Assembly (NCBI GenBank): GCA_947377705.1
Contig: CANCGU010000120.1
Coordinates: forward strand, 1 to 8,000
Direction: 5' to 3'
DNA: 8,000 nucleotides
From: Comamonadaceae bacterium
Lineage (GTDB): Bacteria; Pseudomonadota; Gammaproteobacteria; Burkholderiales; Burkholderiaceae
The translations under genes and the position numbers were made by a program. Under the pieces are notes generated by a model. It did no database searches. It was not told where the DNA came from and was given only the letters and a program-made list of their open reading frames with translations. This document shows, one piece after another, positions 1 to 5,916 of the stretch (the stretch's first letter is position 1; each line of letters opens with the position of its first letter).

Positions 1-415
1 AATGGCCATCCGCCAAAATTACATCTTGCATCAGTTGCTGATGTCGGGCCGCATCAAGCTGAACGGCTAAAACCCCATTTTTCAAACAATTCTCAATGAA
101 AAACTCAGCCAGTTGATGGCCAATCACACAGCGAATCCCAAAAGCCTGCGCAGCCCATACCGCGTGCTCTCTAGAGCTACCACAACCAAAATTTGTACCC
201 ACCACCAAAATCGGAGCTCTCTTAAATTCAGGTCGTTCCAAAACAAAGTCGGTAATGATCGTGCCATCAAGTCGACGCCTTTGAAACGCCAAGAACCCTT
301 CTGCCAAATCAGCATGAAGATCTTTGAGATATTTGGAGGGGATGATTTGATCTGTGTTCACATCATCCATAGGCATCGGGATTGCGACACCCTGGACTTC
401 AATAAAAGGCAGCAT
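1..415 (-). CDS. LeuD-like small subunit of an aconitase-family (de)hydratase, 3' end cut by the window edge
   Basis: This is the small (swivelling-domain) subunit that pairs with the large subunit encoded just upstream to hydrate/dehydrate a small hydroxy-dicarboxylate in the cytoplasm. 138 codons are visible; a complete LeuD has about 160-215 residues, so the C-terminus lies beyond position 1. The family signature GCGSSREHA is at residues 77-85 and the N-terminal NTDQIIPSKYL element at residues 20-30, both as in isopropylmalate dehydratase small subunits. The ATG at 415-413 is preceded by AGGA (minus strand, 424-421) with a 5-nt spacer, and this Shine-Dalgarno abuts the stop codon of the large subunit gene 7 bp upstream, implying translational coupling. 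The catalysed reaction is uncertain: classical 3-isopropylmalate isomerase is possible, but the neighbouring ICL-family lyase suggests a catabolic paralogue, for example a citraconate or dimethylmaleate hydratase. Family membership is certain; substrate is inference. Confidence 0.93.
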   Translation of the reverse strand, partial: MLPFIEVQGVAIPMPMDDVNTDQIIPSKYLKDLHADLAEGFLAFQRRRLDGTIITDFVLERPEFKRAPILVVGTNFGCGSSREHAVWAAQAFGIRCVIGHQLAEFFIENCLKNGVLAVQLDAARHQQLMQDVILADGH

Positions 416-422
416 GTTTGTC

Positions 423-1835
423 CTAAGATGAAATCAAATCGGCAACACCCACAATGTACCCGGCAATCGCACATGCTGCTGCAGTAGCGGGACTGGCGAG
501 GTGCGTTCGAACGCCACGCCCTTGTCGGTTTTCAAAGTTGCGATTGCTAGTTGCTACGCAACGCTCGCCAAACTCCCCCACTTCACCGTTTGCACCGGCA
601 CACATCGAACACCCAGAAGAATGCCACTGAAAACCTGCCTGCATAAAAATTTGATCAAGCCCTTCTGCTTCTGCTTGTGCCTTAATCTGCATCGAACCAG
701 GTACAACAAGCCCCACCACGTTTTTCGCCACGCGTCGATGCTGAACAACGCGCGCAGCTTCACGCAAATCCGAAAGGCGGGCATTGGTACAAGAGCCAAT
801 GAAAACACGCTGCACTGCAAGCCCTTTCAAAGACTGTCCAGCTTGTAGCCCCATGTAGTCAAGTGCTTGCGTTTGACGCGCAAGCTGATCTGGACTCGCC
901 TCATTGAGCAATGGAATAGCCTCACGAATTCCAATCGTTTGGGATGGGTCTGTGCCCCATGTGATCTGCGGTTGAATGGCTGCGCAGTTCACCGTGAGCT
1001 CGACATCGAAATTGGCATCAGGGTCTGAATACAGTTGGCCCGATTGTTCTGAGACAAATGCCAATATTTGCGCAGGCATGGTATCCGCCTGGTCTTGATA
1101 CCAAGCTACCGTTTTGGCATCTGGCGCAATCAAACAGGTTCGCCCCCCCCACTCGATGGTCATGTTGCATAAGGTCATTCGCCCTTCAAGGTCCATATCG
1201 CGAATGACAGGGCCCGCGTATTCCACTGCGTAGCCCCGGCCCGCCGTGATGCCCACGGTTCGAATCAAATGGAGCGCAACATCTTTGGCATTCACGCCAG
1301 ACTGAAGTTGCCCTGTCATGTGGATGCGCATCTGCTGTGGCTTAGACAATGCCATCGTTTGTGTCGCCAAAATGTGAACCAACTCCGTTGTGCCACAACC
1401 AAAGGCTAGACAACCCAATGCACCAACTGTCGAGGCATGACTGTCGGGGCAAGCCAATGTTTTCCCAGGCAAGGCCCACCCCTGCTCCACTGAAATAATA
1501 TGGCTTATGCCATGTTGCGGACTACGATGATCAATAAAAGACACTGTGTGCTGACGACAAGCCTCTTGGGAGGCTGACATATTTTCAGAAATAGTCGTGA
1601 CGTCACCGCGCGTCGGCACAGTGTGGTCTTGCACAACCATCGTCAAGTCTTTGCGTCGAACTTCGCGCTGTTGGCGCCCCAGCTCTTTAAAGGCGTGGGG
1701 CGCATGCAAATCGTGAACGATGTGACGATCGATGTACAGCAACTCTCTACCATCCTCGCGCAAGCCAACACAATGTGCGTTCCAAATTTTGTCAAAAAGC
1801 GTGAGTCCCATATGGTGTCGTGCCCGGTTATTCAT
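423..1835 (-). CDS. LeuC-like large subunit of an aconitase-family (de)hydratase (3-isopropylmalate dehydratase paralogue)
   Basis: Catalytic [4Fe-4S] subunit, 470 residues, about the same as LeuC. The three cluster cysteines are all present: Cys349 in IGSCTN and Cys409/Cys412 in GCSMC. Other LeuC blocks are LLYIDRH (residues 32-38), the substrate-loop DSHAST (131-136), EGRMTLCNM (217-225), VPGS (378-381) and TSNRNFENRQGRG (429-441). Departures from biosynthetic LeuC include GCSMC-AGAN where LeuC usually has GCSMC-LAMN, and TAGRG at 197-201 in a segment that is normally TGSAGGTG-like. ATG 1835 overlaps the stop of the upstream lyase gene by 8 bp; ATG 1811 (residue 9, reading MGLTLFDKIW) fits the family N-terminus at least as well and leaves a 16-bp gap. 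Neither has a strong Shine-Dalgarno. A run of eight G (minus strand of 1143-1150) encodes Gly-Gly and keeps the frame. Its position between an ICL-family lyase and the LeuD-like subunit suggests hydration of a catabolic dicarboxylate; the substrate is unknown. Confidence 0.93.
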   Translation of the reverse strand: MNNRARHHMGLTLFDKIWNAHCVGLREDGRELLYIDRHIVHDLHAPHAFKELGRQQREVRRKDLTMVVQDHTVPTRGDVTTISENMSASQEACRQHTVSFIDHRSPQHGISHIISVEQGWALPGKTLACPDSHASTVGALGCLAFGCGTTELVHILATQTMALSKPQQMRIHMTGQLQSGVNAKDVALHLIRTVGITAGRGYAVEYAGPVIRDMDLEGRMTLCNMTIEWGGRTCLIAPDAKTVAWYQDQADTMPAQILAFVSEQSGQLYSDPDANFDVELTVNCAAIQPQITWGTDPSQTIGIREAIPLLNEASPDQLARQTQALDYMGLQAGQSLKGLAVQRVFIGSCTNARLSDLREAARVVQHRRVAKNVVGLVVPGSMQIKAQAEAEGLDQIFMQAGFQWHSSGCSMCAGANGEVGEFGERCVATSNRNFENRQGRGVRTHLASPATAAACAIAGYIVGVADLISS

Positions 1836-2718
1836 TCACATTGAACTGACGCTCTAGTTGAAGCCATTCATCCATTCCCAGGATTTGGTTGTACTCCTCA
1901 AAACTGGCCATTCGATCGCGTACTGTTAGGGTGTTGGAATCTTGGTGCAATGCCGTGAAAGCATCCTTCAATGCTCTCACGGCAGCATAGCGTGCAACCC
2001 CTGCGTGCAAAGCAAATACGCATCCCACCGATTCGAGGGTTTCATTGGTGAGCTCCGCCGTGGGACCGGCTTCTTGCACGACCACCACCAAGGGTGCCTT
2101 TGCAATGTCAGCGACATAGCGCAACTCTTCTGGGGTATTCGCCCCCATCACCAGCACAGCATCCGCACCCGCTTGCGCGTAAAAATAGGCGCGCTTTGCA
2201 GCATCTTCTAATCCATGCATAGACTTTGCGTCAGTGCGGGCAATGACTAAAAAATTTCGATCCGTTCGCGCGTGAACAGCGGCCCTGATTTTTTGGCATG
2301 CCTCATCTTCGCTGAGCACGGGAATCCCTTGGGGAAGCAGGCCACAGCGCTTCGGTGTCACCTGATCTTCGATGTGGATACCAGCAATACCAGCGGCCTC
2401 AAACTCACGTACCGTGCGCATGACATTCATGACACCACCGTAGCCCGTGTCAGCGTCACAAATCATGGGAATTTTCAAACCTCGTGCAATACGACCTGCA
2501 TGTTCGAGATTTTCAGTCAGTGTAAGCACACCGATATCGGGCAAGCCCAACAAACTGGCTGAAACCGCGTTGCCCGAGAAAGCCACAGCTTCAAAACCCA
2601 CACTTTGTGCAATACGCGCAGTCAAGCCATCATAAGCACATGGCATACGTACCAGTCGTCTTTGATCAAGCATTGATCTCAATGTTTCTGAGTGACTTAA
2701 CTGCGCCATAGGTGACAT
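1828..2718 (-). CDS. Isocitrate lyase/PEP mutase superfamily lyase (2-methylisocitrate lyase or 2,3-dimethylmalate lyase-like)
   Basis: Cytoplasmic (beta/alpha)8 enzyme of 296 residues, the usual length for PrpB, dimethylmalate lyase and oxaloacetate-hydrolase-type members, which cleave a 2-hydroxy-diacid C-C bond by retro-aldol/Claisen chemistry with Mg2+. Visible motifs: AYDGLTARIAQSVGFEAV (28-45), SGNAVSASLLGLPDIG (48-63), metal-site DADTGYG (88-94), IHIEDQ with Glu117, and the mobile catalytic loop PKRCG (122-126) with Cys125. The cysteine argues for a lyase over PEP mutase or phosphonopyruvate hydrolase. The loop reads KRCGL: the His that follows KRCG in PrpB and isocitrate lyase is Leu127 here, which may signal a changed substrate. 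It is the first gene of the leftward operon, overlapping the LeuC-like gene. Start choice is weakly supported: ATG 2718 and ATG 2709 (residue 4) both lack a clear Shine-Dalgarno. A 2,3-dimethylmalate-lyase-like role is inferred from the adjacent LeuCD-like hydratase; oxaloacetate decarboxylase is an alternative. Confidence 0.92.
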   Translation of the reverse strand: MSPMAQLSHSETLRSMLDQRRLVRMPCAYDGLTARIAQSVGFEAVAFSGNAVSASLLGLPDIGVLTLTENLEHAGRIARGLKIPMICDADTGYGGVMNVMRTVREFEAAGIAGIHIEDQVTPKRCGLLPQGIPVLSEDEACQKIRAAVHARTDRNFLVIARTDAKSMHGLEDAAKRAYFYAQAGADAVLVMGANTPEELRYVADIAKAPLVVVVQEAGPTAELTNETLESVGCVFALHAGVARYAAVRALKDAFTALHQDSNTLTVRDRMASFEEYNQILGMDEWLQLERQFNVNE

Positions 2719-2807
2719 TCAATGATTTTCATTCTTATTAAACCTCGTTACATTGAGGGGAGCATATTCGGATCGACTCTTCCACGCAGTCCCAAAAAAG
2801 ACACCAC
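2719..2807. promoter_or_regulatory. Divergent intergenic region between the lyase-LeuCD operon and the rightward Bug gene
   Basis: This 89-bp gap must hold the start signals for both transcription units unless they are read from further away. It is A/T-rich on the lyase side and contains the perfect inverted repeat AATGA-TTT-TCATT at 2721-2733, two bases upstream of the lyase ATG, and a smaller CCTC/GAGG repeat (2743-2746 and 2755-2758). A possible minus-strand -10 (TAATAA) lies near 2736-2741, but no good -35 was found for it and none for the rightward gene. The promoter role follows from gene arrangement; individual boxes are not established. Confidence 0.45.
2721..2733. repeat. Short perfect palindrome (5-bp arms, 3-nt centre) next to the lyase start codon
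   Basis: The arms AATGA and TCATT are exact inverted copies around TTT. The site sits directly upstream of the lyase ATG at 2718, where a bound repressor could block transcription start or ribosome access. The arms are short and A/T-rich, so chance occurrence is quite possible. Confidence 0.3.
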
Positions 2808-3803
2808 ATGCAAGACTCAAAATTAAAACAGATGATGCAAAGCGCAGTGTTGGCAATGCTTTGCTTTTTAGGACTCATCGCGCAGGCACAACCCATCAGC
2901 GACTGGCCTAAAAAACCTGTACGTTGGATCATTCCAACCTCTCCAGGAGCAGGGACAGATACCTCCGCACGCATATTTGCACAAATCGCCAACGAGACTT
3001 GGAAACAAGCCGTGATCCCTGATAACAAACCTGGCGCCTCGGGCATGCTTGGGCTCGATGCCCTCAACTCAGCAACGCCAGACGGCTATACCTTGGCCTT
3101 CATGAGTGTGTCGCAATTCATAGATGCCACACTGCTTCAAAAATATCAGTTTGATCAAAACAAAGACTTCACGCCCATCACGCTACTTGCCTCAACGCCG
3201 TTGGTGTTATTGACCAACAGCCAGACCGGCATACGCTCAGCAACCCAACTGATTGCCTATGCCAAAGAACACCCCAACGAAATGAACTACGGATCGGGCG
3301 GAAGCGGTGGGCTGACCCACATCGCCATGGAGATGTTTGCCAACAAAGCCGGTGTGAAGTTCACGCATATCCCATACAAAGGCAGTGGGCCTGCTGTGAT
3401 TGACTTGTTGGCGGGTCGGGTTCAATTAGGCTATTCCACACCGCCCGCTGTTATCCAGCACATCAAGTCTGGCCGTCTTATCCCCTTAGCCGTGACCACA
3501 CCTCAGCGTTTCTCACAACTGCCAGACGTCCCCACGGTTGCTGAGCTGGGGTTTTCGGCTGCATCCATCACAACTTGGTATGGTCTGTTTGGCCCAGCCA
3601 AAATGAATCCAGCGCTAGTTGAAAAAATCTCTCAAAGCCTTGCGAATGAATCACGTCGCAACCCAACAACCAAGGATCGCATCATCACGGGCGGTATCGA
3701 CCCCGTGTTTGGAACACCCGCAGAGTTTGCGGCAAGTCTAAAAAAAGAAAGAGAACAAATTCTTTCGACGGCCAAGTTGATTGGCTTTGAAAAAGACAAG
3801 TGA
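2808..3803 (+). CDS. Bug/TctC-family periplasmic solute-binding protein (tripartite tricarboxylate transporter type), copy 1
   Basis: Extracytoplasmic receptor that captures a small carboxylate in the periplasm. The 331 residues match the family length. A signal peptide is clear: a basic start (KLKQ), a hydrophobic stretch at about residues 13-25, and a likely cut after AQA (25-27). The mature protein begins with the family pattern WPKKPVRWIIPTSPGAGTD (33-51); Asp51 lies in the first ligand loop. The second loop is GSGGSGGLTHIAMEMF (162-177), then HIPYKGSGPAVIDLLAGRV (187-205). ATG 2808 has no good Shine-Dalgarno; ATGs at 2832 and 2835 would leave a shorter but still plausible signal peptide. 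It is transcribed divergently from the lyase-LeuCD operon, which suggests, but does not prove, that its ligand feeds that pathway. No TctA/TctB membrane genes are in the window, which is common for Bug proteins. The ligand is unknown. Confidence 0.93.
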   Translation: MQDSKLKQMMQSAVLAMLCFLGLIAQAQPISDWPKKPVRWIIPTSPGAGTDTSARIFAQIANETWKQAVIPDNKPGASGMLGLDALNSATPDGYTLAFMSVSQFIDATLLQKYQFDQNKDFTPITLLASTPLVLLTNSQTGIRSATQLIAYAKEHPNEMNYGSGGSGGLTHIAMEMFANKAGVKFTHIPYKGSGPAVIDLLAGRVQLGYSTPPAVIQHIKSGRLIPLAVTTPQRFSQLPDVPTVAELGFSAASITTWYGLFGPAKMNPALVEKISQSLANESRRNPTTKDRIITGGIDPVFGTPAEFAASLKKEREQILSTAKLIGFEKDK

Positions 3804-3867
3804 CAGGCCAAAAAAACTCACATCAAGTTCAATCGGTTGGGATGAAATAGCATTTGTTTTTACGCTG
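3804..3867. other. Convergent gap between the two Bug genes
   Basis: The two binding-protein genes end tail to tail here with 64 bp between their stop codons. The gap contains a run of A and a run of T, but I found no GC-rich hairpin followed by T that would serve as a normal intrinsic terminator for either strand. Confidence 0.6.
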
Positions 3868-4830
3868 TCAATCAATCCTGAGCTTAAGCTCTCCGATTAA
3901 CTTGCTGTATTTGGCTTGATCACGCTTCATAAGTCGCTGCATGTCGTCAGCCGAAGTCTGCATCGGTTCGATACCCCCCGCATTGGCAAACGCCTCGACC
4001 AGTTCAGGAGAAACCAACACCCTGGCCACATCCCGACGCAAACGTTGAACAATGCTTTCGGGCGTTCCACGGGGGGCGAACAAGCCAATCCAAATGGTGT
4101 TATCAAAGCCAGGGTAATACTCAGATACGGTTGGAATATCGGGCATAAGTTTGGAGCGCACAGTCCCACTCACCGCGATCGCGCGTAATTTACCGGCTTT
4201 GATCAAAGCTGCATTAGAAGTCCCGGAAAACATCGCCACCGTTTCACCGCCGATCGTCGCAGTGGTGGCTGCCGTACCACCTTTATAGGGTACATGCAGC
4301 AAATCCATGTCGGCTTTGGCTTTCAGCAATTCCATTGTCAAATGATGCTGACTGCCATTTCCACCAGAGGCGTAAGCCAGTGCGGGCTTAGCGTTTTTTG
4401 CATACTCAATAAATTCTGGGAAATTTTTAACCGGAATTACTGGATTAATAGCCAACACAAACTGATTAGCGCCCAAAGTAGCAATTGGAATCAGCTCCTT
4501 GTTAGCATCAAAAGCTGTTTGTTTATAAAGGTAGGGATTGATCACAAACAGGCTATCCATGCCCACCAATAAGGTATAACCGTCAGGCGTAGCACGCGCC
4601 ACATGCTCAGCTGCCAACTGGCCATTAGAGCCAATCTTATTTTCAACGACCACAGGTTGTAACCAGATTTGAGCCAATCGATTACCAACTGCACGCGCAA
4701 TCAAATCGGGTGCGCCGCCCGGCGGGATCGGTGAAATTAAGCGAACCGTTTTCTGAGGGTAGTCCAGCGCCAGCACCGTGGTGCAAACAGCACCCCATAG
4801 GCAAACCAAAATCCATTTTTTAAAAGACAT
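3868..4830 (-). CDS. Bug/TctC-family periplasmic solute-binding protein, copy 2
   Basis: Periplasmic carboxylate receptor of 320 residues. The N-terminus is a textbook signal peptide: FKKW, then a hydrophobic core at about residues 7-20, with probable cleavage after VLA (19-21) before LDYPQKTVR. The first ligand loop is SPIPPGGAPD with Asp42, followed by LIARAVGNRLAQ. The second loop is SGGNGSQHHLTMEL (155-168), followed by HVPYKGG (179-185). Both loops differ from copy 1 (GGAPD versus GAGTD, QHHLTMEL versus LTHIAMEM), so the two proteins are paralogues that may bind different ligands. The gene starts 10 bp after the class II aldolase stop, with AAGG (minus strand, 4840-4837) six bases before ATG 4830, so the two form one leftward unit. 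No lipobox was seen, so it should be a soluble periplasmic protein. Ligand unknown; no membrane partner in view. Confidence 0.93.
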   Translation of the reverse strand: MSFKKWILVCLWGAVCTTVLALDYPQKTVRLISPIPPGGAPDLIARAVGNRLAQIWLQPVVVENKIGSNGQLAAEHVARATPDGYTLLVGMDSLFVINPYLYKQTAFDANKELIPIATLGANQFVLAINPVIPVKNFPEFIEYAKNAKPALAYASGGNGSQHHLTMELLKAKADMDLLHVPYKGGTAATTATIGGETVAMFSGTSNAALIKAGKLRAIAVSGTVRSKLMPDIPTVSEYYPGFDNTIWIGLFAPRGTPESIVQRLRRDVARVLVSPELVEAFANAGGIEPMQTSADDMQRLMKRDQAKYSKLIGELKLRID

Positions 4831-4840
4831 GACCAGCCTT

Positions 4841-5545
4841 TCAATTCGTGTGTTGGAGTCTTTTGATTTTTCTAATTAAGTAGTCAAAGTTGATCGTGTA
4901 CTGCTCAGGTCTAGTAATGTCGTGATGCAGTTTTTTAATTTGCGCTGCATCAAAAGTCTCGCCGACACCGGCTGACATCGCGGCCAACTGAATTTGGCAA
5001 GCGTTCTCTAGCATGATCAGTAAAATCGTGGCTTCCTCGACCGTAGAGCCCACCACTGAAACACCATGGTTACGCATCAATACAGCCTTGCAGTGACCCA
5101 AAGAATTTGCCACGCCCACCCCCAACTCTGGGGTGCGTATTAAATCAATGGCCTCATCAAAATAAGGTAACCCATCTGCAAAAGCAACACTAGGTTGACT
5201 AATCGGTTGCAAGTTTTTTCCTGTGGCAGAAAAGGCAACAGCGTAGGTGGGATGCGCATGTATCACGCTGTTCACATCGGGGCGTGATTTATAAATTTCA
5301 GAGTGAATGTACACCTCGCTGTGTTTGCGTCCATCCCCCCCCACTTTCTCGCCATTCAGATTGCACAACACCATGTTTTCAGGCGTGATTTCATCAAAGC
5401 CAAAACTATGCGGCTTCATATAAAAGTGCTCAGGATCTCCGGGTACACGAATAGAGACGTGCCCTCGCGTCAAATCACCCAGGCCATAGTGATCAATGAT
5501 GAGTCCCGCTTCGATGAGTCTTTGTTGCGTCTGATGAGCTGTCAT
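4841..5545 (-). CDS. Class II aldolase/adducin-family protein (zinc-dependent aldolase or decarboxylase)
   Basis: Cytoplasmic metalloenzyme of 234 residues, near the length of L-fuculose-phosphate aldolase (about 215) and related decarboxylases. The zinc site is intact: His96 and His98 in IHAHP and His160 in MRNHG. Glu77 in HSEVYIH corresponds to the acid/base glutamate of FucA. The N-terminal DLTRGHVSIRVPG (24-36) is typical of the family. Members include sugar-phosphate aldolases and aromatic or hydroxy-acid decarboxylases. No sugar kinase or isomerase is nearby, while a carboxylate receptor follows in the same unit, so retro-aldol cleavage or decarboxylation of a hydroxy- or oxo-acid is more likely than sugar metabolism; this is inference. 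ATG 5545 has GGAA six bases upstream as a modest Shine-Dalgarno. A run of eight G (minus strand of 5335-5342) encodes the Gly-Gly at residues 69-70 and leaves the frame intact. Promoter should lie in the 371-bp gap upstream. Confidence 0.92.
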   Translation of the reverse strand: MTAHQTQQRLIEAGLIIDHYGLGDLTRGHVSIRVPGDPEHFYMKPHSFGFDEITPENMVLCNLNGEKVGGDGRKHSEVYIHSEIYKSRPDVNSVIHAHPTYAVAFSATGKNLQPISQPSVAFADGLPYFDEAIDLIRTPELGVGVANSLGHCKAVLMRNHGVSVVGSTVEEATILLIMLENACQIQLAAMSAGVGETFDAAQIKKLHHDITRPEQYTINFDYLIRKIKRLQHTN

Positions 5546-5618
5546 CTACATTTCCGGTTGAGTTAACGAATTAATTTAAAGTGCATGCATAGAAAATCTG
5601 AACCAATACAACACCTGC

Positions 5619-5642
5619 AAATCTTCCTGACTTTAAAGATTT
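5619..5642. repeat. A/T-rich inverted repeat upstream of the aldolase gene (7-bp arms, 10-nt loop)
   Basis: AAATCTT (5619-5625) is mirrored exactly by AAGATTT (5636-5642). It lies about 75-100 bp upstream of the aldolase start codon, a usual place for an activator or repressor site. It overlaps the 8-bp palindrome CTTTAAAG (5631-5638). No regulator gene is visible in the window to pair with it. Confidence 0.3.
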
Positions 5643-5728
5643 AAGCACTTACCGCAAAGATGCGCTGTAACAAACTTGACTTGACACCTGATGCCTTGCA
5701 TCCTCCAAAGAAAGGGGTTACGGGCATC

Positions 5729-5744
5729 TGAGTGAGTGAGTGAG
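5729..5744 (+). repeat. Four tandem TGAG tetranucleotide units
   Basis: TGAG is repeated four times without interruption in the non-coding gap. It is too short to imply function on its own, but tetranucleotide tracts can change length by replication slippage. Confidence 0.6.
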
Positions 5745-5772
5745 CTAATTTAAATAACTGTCAGTAGTGTGC

Positions 5773-5808
5773 GTGCGGCTAAGCATCGGTGTAGCTATCT
5801 TGCCGCAC
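5773..5808. other. Imperfect stem-loop (7-bp GC-rich stem plus 3 bp after a bulge)
   Basis: GTGCGGC (5773-5779) pairs exactly with GCCGCAC (5802-5808). After a single bulged T at 5780, AAG (5781-5783) pairs with CTT (5799-5801), leaving a 15-nt loop. It lies about 110-145 bp past the stop codon of the HMG-CoA-lyase-like gene. It could end or stabilise that transcript, but neither strand has a following T-run, so it is not a standard intrinsic terminator. Confidence 0.4.
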
Positions 5809-5916
5809 CTGTGCGCCTTGCCATTAGCACCCGCACTAGGGCTGAAAATTCAACGCATAAAAGAGAAGGCGAATGGATTCGTAGACACCTCTATCCCACG
5901 ATGCGCGCAGCGTAAT

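Larger units (their letters stand above)
5546..5916. other. 371-bp non-coding gap between the HMG-CoA-lyase-like gene and the aldolase gene
   Basis: Both flanking genes point left, so the gap should contain the end of the CoA-transferase/lyase transcript and the promoter of the aldolase-Bug unit. The half next to the aldolase is A/T-rich (22 of 60 bases G/C in 5581-5640) and holds several palindromes: GTTAAC, TGCATGCA, CTTTAAAG at 5631-5638, and AAATCTT/AAGATTT arms at 5619-5625 and 5636-5642. The other half is more GC-rich and contains the hairpin at 5773-5808. Four tandem TGAG units are at 5729-5744. No coding region with family resemblance, no RNA gene I recognise, and no convincing sigma-70 pair upstream of the aldolase were found. 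Confidence 0.6.

Noticed and set aside
501..848. Plus-strand open frames opposite the leftward genes (for example 501-848, 2272-2562, 7126-7503)
   Set aside because: They lie antisense to genes with clear family motifs, have no recognisable domains and show the odd composition of shadow frames.
1..1835. Calling the LeuC/LeuD-like genes plain leucine biosynthesis genes (leuC, leuD)
   Set aside because: Sequence family fits, but no leuA or leuB is in view and the first gene of the operon is an ICL-family lyase. I kept the family name and left the gene symbols blank.
3801..3870. TGACAG at 3801-3806 mirrored by CTGTCA at 3865-3870, looking like a long inverted repeat between the two Bug genes
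   Set aside because: Each arm is simply the TGA stop codon plus three bases. A 6-bp stem with a 58-nt loop and no T-run is not a credible terminator.
3868..4830. Lipoprotein signal in Bug copy 2 because of cysteines in the signal region
   Set aside because: Residues before Cys16 (GAV) do not fit a lipobox, and a normal signal-peptidase I site (VLA) follows.
5676..5686. TTGACTTGACA resembling a rightward -35 box
   Set aside because: No matching -10 at normal spacing and no rightward gene follows it.
5773..5808. Hairpin as a classical intrinsic terminator of the HMG-CoA-lyase-like gene
   Set aside because: No T-run follows on either strand, and it is more than 100 bp past the stop codon. Reported only as a stem-loop.
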